Assembly (NCBI GenBank): GCA_036394315.1
Contig: DASWFI010000052.1
Location: 1-57,748 of the forward strand
Length of the DNA stretch: 57,748 nt
Direction: 5' to 3'
Source: DASWFI01 sp036394315
GTDB taxonomy: Bacteria; Patescibacteriota; Doudnabacteria; UBA920; O2-02-FULL-48-8
Both the position numbers and the translations under genes were made by a program. The notes under the pieces are model-generated. The model worked only from the letters and a program-made list of their open reading frames with translations. It was not told the DNA's origin and searched no databases. Shown here in pieces: positions 16,426-24,609 of this stretch (its first letter is position 1; every line of letters starts with the position of its first letter).

Positions 16426-16453
16426 TAAACAAATTTTTACATAACGTTTGTAC

Positions 16454-16484
16454 AGTTAACACCTAAAGGTAACACCTGTTAACT
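16454..16484. promoter_or_regulatory. Operator-like inverted and direct repeats upstream of recR
   Basis: AGTTAACA (16454-16461) and TGTTAACT (16477-16484) are perfect inverted repeats. TAACACCT occurs twice in direct orientation (16457 and 16470, 13 bases apart). This is about 90 bases upstream of recR. Confidence 0.4.
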
Positions 16485-16573
16485 CTTAAGGACATCAAAG
16501 CATGAGAAAAACCTACGTATGAGAGAAGTAAACGCTTTCGGTTTCGACAAAAATTTAGTAGAATACATAAGTT

Positions 16574-17182
16574 ATGTCCTCCCTGCCGAAATCCATCCAA
16601 AATCTGATCAATGAATTTTCAAAGCTGCCCGGAATTGGGCCCAAGTCCGCCTCGCGGCTGACTTTTTATTTGCTCAAACAGCCCGGGATAGATCTGCAAG
16701 GCTTTGCCACGGCGGTGGCGAATTTACAAAAAGATATAATTTTCTGCTCCACTTGTTTTAATATGGCGGAAACTGATCCTTGTAAAATCTGCTCTGATCA
16801 GCGGCGCCAGCAGGATTTAATCTGCATAGTCGAGGATCCGCTGGATGTGGTGGCTATGGATCAAATTGCTGACTTCCACGGAGTTTACCATGTCTTAGGC
16901 GGGGTTATTTCCCCTCTTGATGGCATGGGGCCGGAAAATCTTAAAATCAAAGAATTGCTGGAGAGGTTGCTGAAATTAAACAAGGCGGAAATAGTTCTGG
17001 CCACCAATCCTTCGCTGGAGGGCGAAGCTACGGCCATGTACATCGCCAAACAACTGCGGCATCCCCAATTCACTCACGTCAAAATCACGCGTCTCGCCCG
17101 CGGCCTGCCCAACGGCGCGGATCTGGAATACGCCGACGAATATACTTTATCCAAAGCGCTCGAAGGACGGAGAGAATATTAA
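16574..17182 (+). CDS. recR: Recombination mediator RecR
   Basis: A 202-residue protein of normal length that acts with RecF/RecO in loading RecA at gaps. It shows the helix-hairpin-helix LPGIGPKSASRLTFYLL (about residues 18-34), a C4 zinc finger CSTCFNMAETDPCKICSD (about 57-74) and a Toprim domain (ICIVEDPLDVVAMDQ and LATNPSLEGEATAMYIAKQL). The C-terminal Walker-B-like ITRLARGLPNGADLEYADEYT is present. It is a single-gene unit on the plus strand, flanked by a putative regulatory repeat and by a bidirectional terminator. Confidence 0.97.
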   Translation: MSSLPKSIQNLINEFSKLPGIGPKSASRLTFYLLKQPGIDLQGFATAVANLQKDIIFCSTCFNMAETDPCKICSDQRRQQDLICIVEDPLDVVAMDQIADFHGVYHVLGGVISPLDGMGPENLKIKELLERLLKLNKAEIVLATNPSLEGEATAMYIAKQLRHPQFTHVKITRLARGLPNGADLEYADEYTLSKALEGRREY

Positions 17183-17192
17183 TCTACGAAAT

Positions 17193-17220
17193 AAAAAAGG
17201 CCCGAGGAAATGGGGCCTTT
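17193..17220. terminator. Bidirectional terminator between recR and a small gene
   Basis: AAAGGCCC (17196-17203) pairs with GGGCCTTT (17213-17220). A run of A at 17193-17198 gives a U-tract on the minus strand for the gene at 17258; on the plus strand it can end recR. Confidence 0.7.
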
Positions 17221-17257
17221 GGGGAAATGGGGCGTCCGATCACAGCGATGCGGCTGG

Positions 17258-17404
17258 CTAGATGCACCCATCAGTATGACGCTTATTGCGTTGGTGTCGA
17301 GATTCGTAGAGAGGAGGACTGAAGGGACTTGTCGGAAGCTGTGGTTCGCTCCGAATCAGCAGTTTGAACAGATCTCTGAAGAACTCGATTACGCGGCGTC
17401 TCAT
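17258..17404 (-). CDS. 48-residue arginine-rich orphan small protein
   Basis: On the minus strand GGAGG is six bases upstream of the ATG at 17404. The product begins MRRRVIEFFRDLFKLLIRSE and ends RHQRNKRHTDGCI before TAG. It looks like an amphipathic N-terminal helix plus a proline-rich basic tail with one cysteine. The downstream terminator at 17193-17220 supports a single-gene unit. I recognise no family. The GC content is higher than in rplU or recR beside it. Taking the upstream open frame as coding would add 27 residues without a ribosome-binding site, so I reject that start. Confidence 0.5.
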   Translation of the reverse strand: MRRRVIEFFRDLFKLLIRSEPQLPTSPFSPPLYESRHQRNKRHTDGCI

Positions 17405-17463
17405 TGGGGACCTCCGTAGGGTTTGGGAACCAAGGGATTTCAACAAATACCAGACATACAAGC

Positions 17464-17507
17464 AAAAAGCAACAGCAAAAAACATTTTGCGGTTGCTTTC
17501 AGTTTTT
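17464..17507. terminator. Bidirectional terminator after rplU
   Basis: AAAGCAAC (17466-17473) pairs with GTTGCTTT (17492-17499), with A-rich sequence on the left and TTTTT on the right. It ends rplU on the minus strand. Confidence 0.65.
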
Positions 17508-17814
17508 AAGCGATGGTTTGGATTTCGACGATAGTTTGTGACTGCCTGTGCCCAGTCTTTCTTCGGTATCGGGACTTGGCTCTGTATTTGAAAACAGTAA
17601 GCTTTTCACCACGACCCTGAGACAAAACTTTAGCTGTGACTGATGCTCCTGAAACGTATGGCTTACCCAAATTGACCGATGCTTCATCAGCCACCAGCAG
17701 TACTTTATCAAAAGTAATAGTATCCCCTTCCAGGGCTTCGAGTTTCTCTATAACTACCTTGTCTTTCGGGGCAACCAGATACTGTTTGCCACCTGTTTCT
17801 ATGATTGCTTGCAT
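17506..17814 (-). CDS. rplU: 50S ribosomal protein L21
   Basis: A 102-residue protein matching L21 over its length: MQAIIETGGKQYLVAPKDKV at the start, VLSQGRGEKLTVFKYRAKSR in the middle and KTGHRQSQTIVEI at the end. L21 binds 23S rRNA in the large subunit. In most bacteria rpmA (L27) follows immediately; here a terminator and the orphan 48-residue gene follow instead, so rplU stands alone. Confidence 0.96.
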   Translation of the reverse strand: MQAIIETGGKQYLVAPKDKVVIEKLEALEGDTITFDKVLLVADEASVNLGKPYVSGASVTAKVLSQGRGEKLTVFKYRAKSRYRRKTGHRQSQTIVEIQTIA

Positions 17815-17846
17815 AAAATTTCAACTAACCTAGTTTAACAAAAAAT

Positions 17847-18308
17847 TTAGAATTCGTCAACACTTACTTTTTCTAGAATAACGCTATCTCCGACCTTAAT
17901 GCTATTCTTAGATGCCCAGCCGGCGTTGACTTCCAAAACCTGGTCCGCGGCTACGGCCGGCTTATAGATTTTCAACGACGCATCCAGCACGTTCGGTTCA
18001 GCCGGAACATTCGGAATTATGTCTACGACTTTACCAGCAGCGATCCAAATAAAATCTAAAGGAAACCTCATGTCTTTCATCCAAAATCCATACTTGTCAG
18101 CAGTGGGAAATACAAACAACATACCGCTATTTTCACCCAAAGAATCCCGACCCGACAGACCCTTATAGCGTTCGCTTTGAGTACGGACGGTTTCAACGCT
18201 GATTTCGTGACCGTTGATTTTAACCATGTTCGATTTTTGGTTCGATTTCTGATTACAGCCGGCTGCAAAAAAAACCATCGCCAGCAAGATTAAAACAATT
18301 TTATTCAT
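17847..18308 (-). CDS. DUF192-family lipoprotein
   Basis: A 153-residue exported protein. The N-terminus is a lipoprotein signal with the lipobox FFAAGC (Cys18), so it is anchored at the outside of the membrane. The mature part is a DUF192 domain: QSERYKGLSGRDSLGENSGM, FGFWMKDMRFPLDFIW-type core (here YGFWMKDMRFPLDFIWI) and VLEVNAGWASKNSIKVGD. The biochemical role of DUF192 is unknown. Its start overlaps the end of the WecA/MraY-like gene by 8 bases, indicating a common transcript. Confidence 0.9.
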   Translation of the reverse strand: MNKIVLILLAMVFFAAGCNQKSNQKSNMVKINGHEISVETVRTQSERYKGLSGRDSLGENSGMLFVFPTADKYGFWMKDMRFPLDFIWIAAGKVVDIIPNVPAEPNVLDASLKIYKPAVAADQVLEVNAGWASKNSIKVGDSVILEKVSVDEF

Positions 18309-19347
18309 TGGTTTTCTTACTACGATACACTGAGAATAACGAGGCGATAATTGCTAGCATCACCAAAAATAAGATGATGAGAGTGATTAATTTGCCGCGG
18401 GATTGCAAAAATAACGCGGCACCGCCGAAAATCCCGGTCAGTGCGTACAAAAACAGGACTGCCTGAGGTTCGGAAAATCCTATTTCTGTTAACTTAAAAT
18501 GCAAATGCTTGCGGTCTCCTGAAAATGGCGATTGCCTGTTCATCAGGCGCAGAGCCACCACCCAAATCATATCGAGGAGCGGAATTCCCATGACCAAAAG
18601 CGCAGTGGCGATTTTGGCTCCTGAAACCACAGCCAATACCGCCAGCATAAATCCGGCAAAAGTCGAGCCGCCTTCGCCCAAAAAAATCTTGGCCGGGTGG
18701 AAATTCAGAATCAAAAATCCCAACAAGCTCCCCGCAAAAATAATTGCCAAAAGCGCGGTTTGCGGCTGGGAAACTTGGGGTGTAAGTGATACGCCAAATA
18801 AAATCAGCGCGGCAATGGCGGAAACCCCCGTCACCAGTCCGTCCATTCCATCCAGAAGCTTGGTAGTGTAAGTCATAGTCATGGTCCATAAAAACACGAC
18901 CAACCCGGAAACCAGCGGCATCAAAATTAGTACTTCGTTATTCAGAGGATTATGCACACTGACGGCTTTAACACCGGCAGTCACCAGAGCCAGAGCGGCT
19001 ATGACCGGAAAAATCAGGGAGTATCTAGCAGGGAGTCGGTAACGGTCATCTAGGTAGCCTCCAATCATCAGGATCGCGCCGCCAGCCCAGATGGCAAATA
19101 AAATCTTAAGTGGGATGTTGCCGTAGAGCAAATGCCCTCCGAAAACCCCAACAGCCAAGGTTACTAAAAAAAAGCTGCTGAAAATCGCGATTCCCCCGAG
19201 TGTCGGCGTTGGCTGAGGATGGAATCGCCTATCTTCATCCGGCAGGTCTAAAATTTTTCGCCTGACTGCAATTTTGGAAACCAAAAATGTGGCGGCAAAA
19301 GAAATCAAAATCGCTAAAGCAAACGAGACAAAATAAAGTAAAGGCAT
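18301..19347 (-). CDS. Polyprenyl-phosphate phosphoglycosyltransferase (WecA/TagO/MraY superfamily)
   Basis: A 348-residue integral membrane enzyme with about ten helices that attaches a sugar-1-phosphate to undecaprenyl phosphate, the first step of a surface glycan. Conserved segments include LDLPDEDRRFHPQPTPTLGG (about residues 37-56), GGYLDDRYRLPARY, LLDGMDGLVTG and the cytoplasmic loop GDRKHLHFKL, the WecA-type His-containing loop. The acidic motif normally F-L-G-D-x-G-S is FLGEGGS, with Glu for Asp. Sequence around SPFSGDRKHLH favours WecA/TagO over MraY. A GT2 gene lies upstream on the same strand. Confidence 0.88.
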   Translation of the reverse strand: MPLLYFVSFALAILISFAATFLVSKIAVRRKILDLPDEDRRFHPQPTPTLGGIAIFSSFFLVTLAVGVFGGHLLYGNIPLKILFAIWAGGAILMIGGYLDDRYRLPARYSLIFPVIAALALVTAGVKAVSVHNPLNNEVLILMPLVSGLVVFLWTMTMTYTTKLLDGMDGLVTGVSAIAALILFGVSLTPQVSQPQTALLAIIFAGSLLGFLILNFHPAKIFLGEGGSTFAGFMLAVLAVVSGAKIATALLVMGIPLLDMIWVVALRLMNRQSPFSGDRKHLHFKLTEIGFSEPQAVLFLYALTGIFGGAALFLQSRGKLITLIILFLVMLAIIASLFSVYRSKKTNE

Positions 19348-19350
19348 AAA

Positions 19351-19371
19351 AATTTCTAATTTCTAATTTCT
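19351..19371. repeat. Three tandem 7-mers at a gene junction
   Basis: AATTTCT repeated three times without gaps (19351-19371), spanning the last codons and stop of the GT2 gene and ending four bases upstream of the next start. It has the same 7-base period as the repeats at 12555 and 41415. Confidence 0.6.
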
Positions 19372-21005
19372 AAAGGCTCCTTCACCACAGCTTCTTGCTT
19401 GCGGAACTTGGGTGTCACCCAAAATTCCATGTATTTACCCAACATCAATCTGGTCTGTGCGTCAATTGCCGGAAATGAACCAAAGACCGAAGATACGATC
19501 GGTGAAAAAATCCATTGCCAAATCATGGAAAAAGATTTCCAGCGGCTATAACCTGGCGGTCTTGGCGGCAACATGACCAAACTTACGTAAACCGAAAACA
19601 CCAGGAAAAAAGTAGCGATGCTCATAATCGCCCTGGTCATCAAAGGCAAATTTAAAGCCAGCACAGAAGAGCCGAATCTATTGCCGCCAAAAATCAGGGG
19701 CAACCAGCCTAACAGAGCGATCATGATGGATGCCGTAGCCCAGAAATAATAACCTTCAACCATGCGGTAACCGTAAAGTAATTTTTTCCAAAGAGGAATT
19801 CTGGGATTTTTGGTAAATTGCGGGAAAACAAGGGAGATTTGAATCGCGCCCCAGGCCCAGCGCCGTTTCTGCTTGTATTGTGCAATCAAAGTGCCCGCAT
19901 AGGAATCTCCCAAAACCGCGTCCATGGACACCATGGTGAATAAGGGATGCGTCCGGTAATCGCCGTTGAAATGATTGAAACACTGCCAAAAAATATATGA
20001 ATCTTCCGGTATCAAATCGCGGCGCCAGAAGCCGACATCCACCAAAGTTTTAAAGCTCATGGAATGCGAGGAAAAAGTCACCAAGCGGTCCGGCCGAGAC
20101 GCTTCCACGAGCTGCCAAAAAGAGGAAGAAATAGCAATCACGCGAGCAACCGCTGGCGTATCCCAGATATTGTTGTGAAAAACCGGCATGGGTTGGTAAC
20201 TGGCCTGATGCGGTTTGGCGATAGTCATGAAATCAAAAGTCAGGTGTGAGAAATAATTGCGCGCGACAGTGGTATCACAGTCAAAATTGGAAACAATAAT
20301 ATTTTCAAAGGGAATGTTCATGGCGGCAAGCTCATGCGAAGCTTGCTCGGCCGCAAAAGCGCAGTTGGCTCCCTTACCGCGCGCTTCGCCCACCAGGCCG
20401 TCGGGATGAATGATTATGAAAAACTTCATGAATTTATCGCCAAATTTTTCTTTCAAGGCTCTAGCACGCTCCAGGGCTTTTTCGCCGGCTCTTTCTTCCA
20501 CAGCTAAAACCAAAATTACGTGGTTCATGGGATAATCAGCGCTGGCGTAAGAATTGATGGATGGTTCCAAAACTTCCACACCTTCCTGATACACCGGCAA
20601 AATAATCAAATGGTGGATCCGCGCCCAATCCAAATTCCGATTGTCGTTTATGCTCTCCAGCCGCTCAATATATTCTGCATACAACCGGCGCATGCCGCGA
20701 ACTTTTTCAGAAGAATATTGCTCACGCAGATATTTTTTAAATTCCTCAAAAGAAACCAGGCTCGCACACCACTGGCGCCAATTTATCCGGTTATGCGTTT
20801 TTAATCTTTGGTGCGAATGCATCAAATGAATGGCGACATTAGCACCTTTCAAAAACCAAAACAGATCAAACAAAATAATATAGATCGAAATCCAGACTGG
20901 ATGGAAATAAGACAAAACCGGAGCGCCGATCAAAGTAACCCAAGTCAGCGTACCTGGCAATATTTCCAACGCTCGGACTGTAAAAGTTTTTTTAAGCATT
21001 TGCAA
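19356..21005 (-). CDS. Membrane GT2-family glycosyltransferase
   Basis: A 549-residue protein with two N-terminal membrane helices (about residues 15-55), a cytoplasmic GT-A catalytic domain and about four C-terminal helices. The catalytic region has ILPVYQEGVEVLEPSINSY (donor site), the DxD-type NFDCDTTVARNYF, an acceptor-side EDSYIFWQCFNHF and QYKQKRRWAWGAIQ, the Q/R-x-x-R-W motif of processive or membrane-embedded GT2 enzymes. It is larger than simple Dol-P-Man synthases. It likely uses a nucleotide-sugar to build a polyprenyl-linked or exported glycan together with the WecA-like enzyme next to it. Sugar and product are unknown. Confidence 0.85.
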   Translation of the reverse strand: MQMLKKTFTVRALEILPGTLTWVTLIGAPVLSYFHPVWISIYIILFDLFWFLKGANVAIHLMHSHQRLKTHNRINWRQWCASLVSFEEFKKYLREQYSSEKVRGMRRLYAEYIERLESINDNRNLDWARIHHLIILPVYQEGVEVLEPSINSYASADYPMNHVILVLAVEERAGEKALERARALKEKFGDKFMKFFIIIHPDGLVGEARGKGANCAFAAEQASHELAAMNIPFENIIVSNFDCDTTVARNYFSHLTFDFMTIAKPHQASYQPMPVFHNNIWDTPAVARVIAISSSFWQLVEASRPDRLVTFSSHSMSFKTLVDVGFWRRDLIPEDSYIFWQCFNHFNGDYRTHPLFTMVSMDAVLGDSYAGTLIAQYKQKRRWAWGAIQISLVFPQFTKNPRIPLWKKLLYGYRMVEGYYFWATASIMIALLGWLPLIFGGNRFGSSVLALNLPLMTRAIMSIATFFLVFSVYVSLVMLPPRPPGYSRWKSFSMIWQWIFSPIVSSVFGSFPAIDAQTRLMLGKYMEFWVTPKFRKQEAVVKEPLEIRN

Positions 21006-21369
21006 TAATTAAATTTATCGTAGCAATCAGAAAAACGATCTGGACGGCGATGCTTGCTAGACTGATAAAGTGCGCAGCCAGTTTTTCCCGATTATAAAAG
21101 CCTGCGGCCGCAATACTGTTTACTACAAGCAAAATCAAAGCCAAAAGCGGTATCCAATAAATATAGAGGCTGCTGCCGACAAAATCCGGGCCGTAGACTA
21201 CATTGTAGTGCAAAAGAAGGCGGGTTTCGCTCGGTTTTATCTTGATATAGAGGATTACCCAGTGTATAATATTTAAAAGACCGCTTATTCCCAAACTTAG
21301 GACAGTGATTCGGTCCGAAACAAACGATCTTTTCGAGGCTAATACCTCTTTTAATTTCGTTAGAAACAT
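20992..21369 (-). CDS. Four-helix hypothetical membrane protein
   Basis: A 125-residue protein with hydrophobic segments around residues 23-43, 68-90 and 98-122 and a further partly hydrophobic stretch. Its last 14 bases overlap the start of the GT2 gene, so the two are translationally coupled and it may be an accessory of the transferase. I recognise no family. It is the first gene of the minus-strand glycan cluster, with the divergent GT39 gene starting 90 bases away. Confidence 0.65.
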   Translation of the reverse strand: MFLTKLKEVLASKRSFVSDRITVLSLGISGLLNIIHWVILYIKIKPSETRLLLHYNVVYGPDFVGSSLYIYWIPLLALILLVVNSIAAAGFYNREKLAAHFISLASIAVQIVFLIATINLIIANA

Positions 21370-21459
21370 TGATCAAATTATACTCTAAAAAGAGACTAAA
21401 ATAAAGGCGCATTTGGGAAAAGTCCGGACCAAGTTGTGGACGATCCACTATAAATTACC

Positions 21460-23034
21460 ATGAAAAAATTCATAAAAGACAACTGGATTCTGCTGTTGAT
21501 TTTAGCTTTAGCGGCTTTTTTCCGGTACTGGCAAATTCATACTCTTCCTGGCGGATTGTTCCCAGACGAGGCAGCCAATGGCCTAGACATCAATAATATG
21601 TTTAAAGGGCAAATTCAGCCCTTCTATGAGCGGGGCAACGGACGGGAAGCCTTGTTCTTTTATTTTCTGGCGGCCTCGGTGGCCATTTTTGGCCGCGGCC
21701 CCTGGCAGCATCATATAATTTCAGCCGGATTTGGTTTGGCCACAGTTCTGGTCACATATTTTTTGGCTAAAAGAATGTTCGGCAAACGGGTAGGCCTGCT
21801 CTCCGCTTTTTTCATGGCCGTCTCGAGCTATGCCGTGACTGTGGAGCGCACGGCGTTTCGGGCAAACACTGTACCACTTTTTATTACCTTAACTTTGCTG
21901 TTCCTGGTTAAATTCTTTCAAACCGAAGACAAAAAAACCAAATACTGGTCAGCGGCTGCTTCGGGATTGTTTTTTGCTCTGGGTTTTTACACTTACACTT
22001 CGTTTCGAATGATGCTGCCGCTTCTGTTTGGATTCGGGATTCTCCTTTGGTTTGGAAACCGCTCGAAAACCCGAGAGCTGATCAAAACCTATACTAAATA
22101 CAAAGCTGCGTTTGTGGCAGGATTTATCATCGGCATTTCATGGATTGCCTCCTACTTCATCGCTCATCCAAAAAGTTTTGTCGGCCGCGCGGGCCAGGTT
22201 TCAGTTTTTAACAAAGAACTGAACCACGGAGATCTCATCGGCACGATTATTGATGTCTTCAAAAAAACCATAATGAGCTTCTTTACCAGTGGTGATCTTA
22301 ACTGGCGGCACAATGTTTCAGGTCAGCCCTTCCTTTCTCCTTTCCTAAGCCCGTTTTTTGCCGGTGCAGTGATTTTATTCACAATTTCATTCCTGATCTT
22401 TCTCAAACAATCCTGGCAGCAAAAAATTAAAGCTGACACAGTATATAAAGCACTAATAGCGTGTTTGTTTTGGTTCATGCTGGTGCCGGAACTTAGCACG
22501 GCTGAAGGAATTCCGCATGGGTTAAGGCTTATTGGCGTGATCCCCGTAATTTTTATTTTATCTGCCTGGGGCATAGTCTGGATTTGGGAAAAAATAACGT
22601 CCAATCATATGACCTGGCCCAAATATTATTTCGCCGCGGTTTTCTGTGCCGTGGTTGTGATTTACAATTTTTATCTATACTTCGTGGTGGCAGCCGGGTC
22701 GCCGGGATATCAATACGCTTTTCGTTCGGACTTGACCACTGTTTCTAATTATCTAAATCAGCGTAATTTAAAAGAAAGAACTTACCTCTCTCTGGATACG
22801 TTTTCCGTCCAGACGCCGGACTATTTGACAGCGCCCTATAATCAGCCATATATTTTGGTTGATCCCGCGCATACTTACGAAGTGAAGTTAAAAAAAGGCG
22901 ACCAGGTGATTTTTACCATGAGCACTTTATTTGACCGTCTAAAATTTACTAAAGCACACCCTTCGGCCAAACTGGTTGGGGAAACCAGAAATCAATTCGG
23001 CCAAATTACCATGTTGGTGTATGAACAAAAATGA
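21460..23034 (+). CDS. GT39-like membrane glycosyltransferase
   Basis: A 524-residue polytopic protein with about eleven membrane helices. The first external loop carries GGLFPDEAANGLDINNMF (about residues 31-48), giving the acidic D-E pair expected of the PMT/ArnT superfamily. A second motif region GNGREALFFYFLAASVAIFG follows. A C-terminal soluble-like region ends in an external domain. It overlaps the next GT39 gene by four bases (ATGA). The pair probably glycosylates lipids or surface proteins using polyprenyl-phosphate sugars; the substrates are not predictable. Confidence 0.82.
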   Translation: MKKFIKDNWILLLILALAAFFRYWQIHTLPGGLFPDEAANGLDINNMFKGQIQPFYERGNGREALFFYFLAASVAIFGRGPWQHHIISAGFGLATVLVTYFLAKRMFGKRVGLLSAFFMAVSSYAVTVERTAFRANTVPLFITLTLLFLVKFFQTEDKKTKYWSAAASGLFFALGFYTYTSFRMMLPLLFGFGILLWFGNRSKTRELIKTYTKYKAAFVAGFIIGISWIASYFIAHPKSFVGRAGQVSVFNKELNHGDLIGTIIDVFKKTIMSFFTSGDLNWRHNVSGQPFLSPFLSPFFAGAVILFTISFLIFLKQSWQQKIKADTVYKALIACLFWFMLVPELSTAEGIPHGLRLIGVIPVIFILSAWGIVWIWEKITSNHMTWPKYYFAAVFCAVVVIYNFYLYFVVAAGSPGYQYAFRSDLTTVSNYLNQRNLKERTYLSLDTFSVQTPDYLTAPYNQPYILVDPAHTYEVKLKKGDQVIFTMSTLFDRLKFTKAHPSAKLVGETRNQFGQITMLVYEQK

Positions 23035-24542
23035 TTAAAAAGTCTACCAGTAAAACTTCAAACCCGACGATTTGGCTTGCTCCAATCCTTATCCTTGGCG
23101 GCCTGTTACGCTTCTATAACAATACCGCAGTAGCGCTTTGGCATGACGAAGCCTTTTCAGCGCTATATATCCGCTACTCCTGGAGCGAGATGATGTATCG
23201 CATCGGTTTGGATGTGCATCCTCCGCTTTATTACTGGATATTGCGTCTTTGGAGCTATGTTTTTGGCTCTGGACTGCTTTCGTTGCGCTCACTTTCAATT
23301 TTGTTTGGAATTCTTACTATCTACGCCGGCTTTTTGTTCGTACGCAAAGCATTCAATAATGAAAAGCTGGCCATCGTCGCCGCTTTTTTTCTGGCCATCA
23401 ATCCGTTTCAGATCCAGTATTCGCTGGAAGCGCGAATGTACACGTTGGGAACGTTTTTAGTTTTGTTTTCGAGTTTTATACTGCTCAAGGCTCTGGAAAA
23501 CAACAAGCTGAAATACTGGCTGCTCTATGCCCTGCTCACTGCCGCAAGCCTATATACTCACTATTACCTGCTTTTTTCCATAGCCGCCCAAGGCCTCTAT
23601 GTTCTTTATTATCTTTATAAAAACAGGCTGTACAAAGACAGTATCTTATTCGCAAGCCTAGGAAGCTACGTTTTAGCCGCCGTATTGTTTATTCCCTGGT
23701 TACCCACCTTATTAACGCAATTGCGGCGCGTAGAAGCCGCTTATTGGATCCCAGCACCTGATCGCTGGTCAGTGCCGTCCACCATCTGGAAAATGATGTT
23801 TGGCGGGCAAGGCAATGATCATATCACATTATTTTTCGCAGCTATAGCCGGCATTGTAGTAATGTATTATTTCTTTCGGGAAACCAAACCTCCCATCCGC
23901 TGGCTTATCATCTTCGGGGTAGTAGTTCCTTTTATCGCAGCAGTCTTGCTTTCATTCAAGCAGGCAATTTATCAAGATCGTTACTTTGTATTCGCATCCT
24001 TATATTTTACGATTATAATCGCGGCTACGCTTTTCCTGGTGCCTAAGTATACAACCCGGCGCACGCTGACAATTGTCTTTGCTGCTGTCAGCTTAATTTT
24101 ATTTTTCAAAAACTGGAATGATCTGGGCGTCAAAAATTTGTTTTTCAACAGAGCTGTAAATTATAAGCCGGGCATGGCGGCCGCGAGTACGCTTATAAAT
24201 GACAACGCGCGCAGCACTGATAAAATCTACGTGGGCTCAAGCTTCGTTTATTTCACTTTCAAATATTACAACCATACCGGAATCAATCCGCTGCTCTACG
24301 CACCAGGCTCGCTCGAATCCATTCCTCATTTTTCCGGCACCGCAATCCTGACCAATAAAGATTTGGTGCTTGACTTTCACCAGGCGAAAAAAAATGACAC
24401 AATTTGGCTTCTCTGGACCACAGGCTTCGGTGGCTCCAAGCCCAATGTGCCTGGCAACTGGAACGTTGTCACAGAAAAAGAATATGCCGACACTCCGGGA
24501 TTCAAAGGTAATATCATCGTCACACAGTATCACGTAAACTAA
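23031..24542 (+). CDS. GT39-like membrane glycosyltransferase
   Basis: A 503-residue polytopic protein with the acidic motif ALWHDEAFSALYIRYS (about residues 33-48) and the conserved GLDVHPPLYYWILRLW (about 58-74), the H-P-P-L-Y-Y motif that is characteristic of this branch of GT39. About eleven helices follow, then an external C-terminal domain. It is translationally coupled to the preceding GT39 gene and ends at an intrinsic terminator, so the two form a two-gene operon. Confidence 0.86.
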   Translation: MIKKSTSKTSNPTIWLAPILILGGLLRFYNNTAVALWHDEAFSALYIRYSWSEMMYRIGLDVHPPLYYWILRLWSYVFGSGLLSLRSLSILFGILTIYAGFLFVRKAFNNEKLAIVAAFFLAINPFQIQYSLEARMYTLGTFLVLFSSFILLKALENNKLKYWLLYALLTAASLYTHYYLLFSIAAQGLYVLYYLYKNRLYKDSILFASLGSYVLAAVLFIPWLPTLLTQLRRVEAAYWIPAPDRWSVPSTIWKMMFGGQGNDHITLFFAAIAGIVVMYYFFRETKPPIRWLIIFGVVVPFIAAVLLSFKQAIYQDRYFVFASLYFTIIIAATLFLVPKYTTRRTLTIVFAAVSLILFFKNWNDLGVKNLFFNRAVNYKPGMAAASTLINDNARSTDKIYVGSSFVYFTFKYYNHTGINPLLYAPGSLESIPHFSGTAILTNKDLVLDFHQAKKNDTIWLLWTTGFGGSKPNVPGNWNVVTEKEYADTPGFKGNIIVTQYHVN

Positions 24543-24562
24543 AAACCGCCTAGCGGTTTTAT
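24543..24562. terminator. Terminator between convergent operons
   Basis: AAACCGC (24543-24549), CTA loop, GCGGTTT (24553-24559) then TATT. Directly follows the GT39 stop codon, and its symmetric A/T flanks would also serve the convergent HAD gene. Confidence 0.7.
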
Positions 24563-24609
24563 TCTAAGTCTACTAAAAGGGTCTCACTTCAAATGGCGAT
24601 TTTTTAATT

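Noticed and set aside
17210..17419. 69-codon plus-strand frame after recR
   Set aside because: Starts inside the recR terminator stem and has no ribosome-binding site; the opposite strand has a GGAGG-started frame instead.
17506..17814. Loss of rpmA beside rplU as a novelty
   Set aside because: rpmA may lie elsewhere in the genome; the window alone cannot show it is missing.
21410..21442. GGGAAAAGTCCGGACC, resembling the conserved GAGGAAAGTCCGG of RNase P RNA
   Set aside because: No other RNase P RNA signature nearby; it is the 30 bases before the GT39 start codon.
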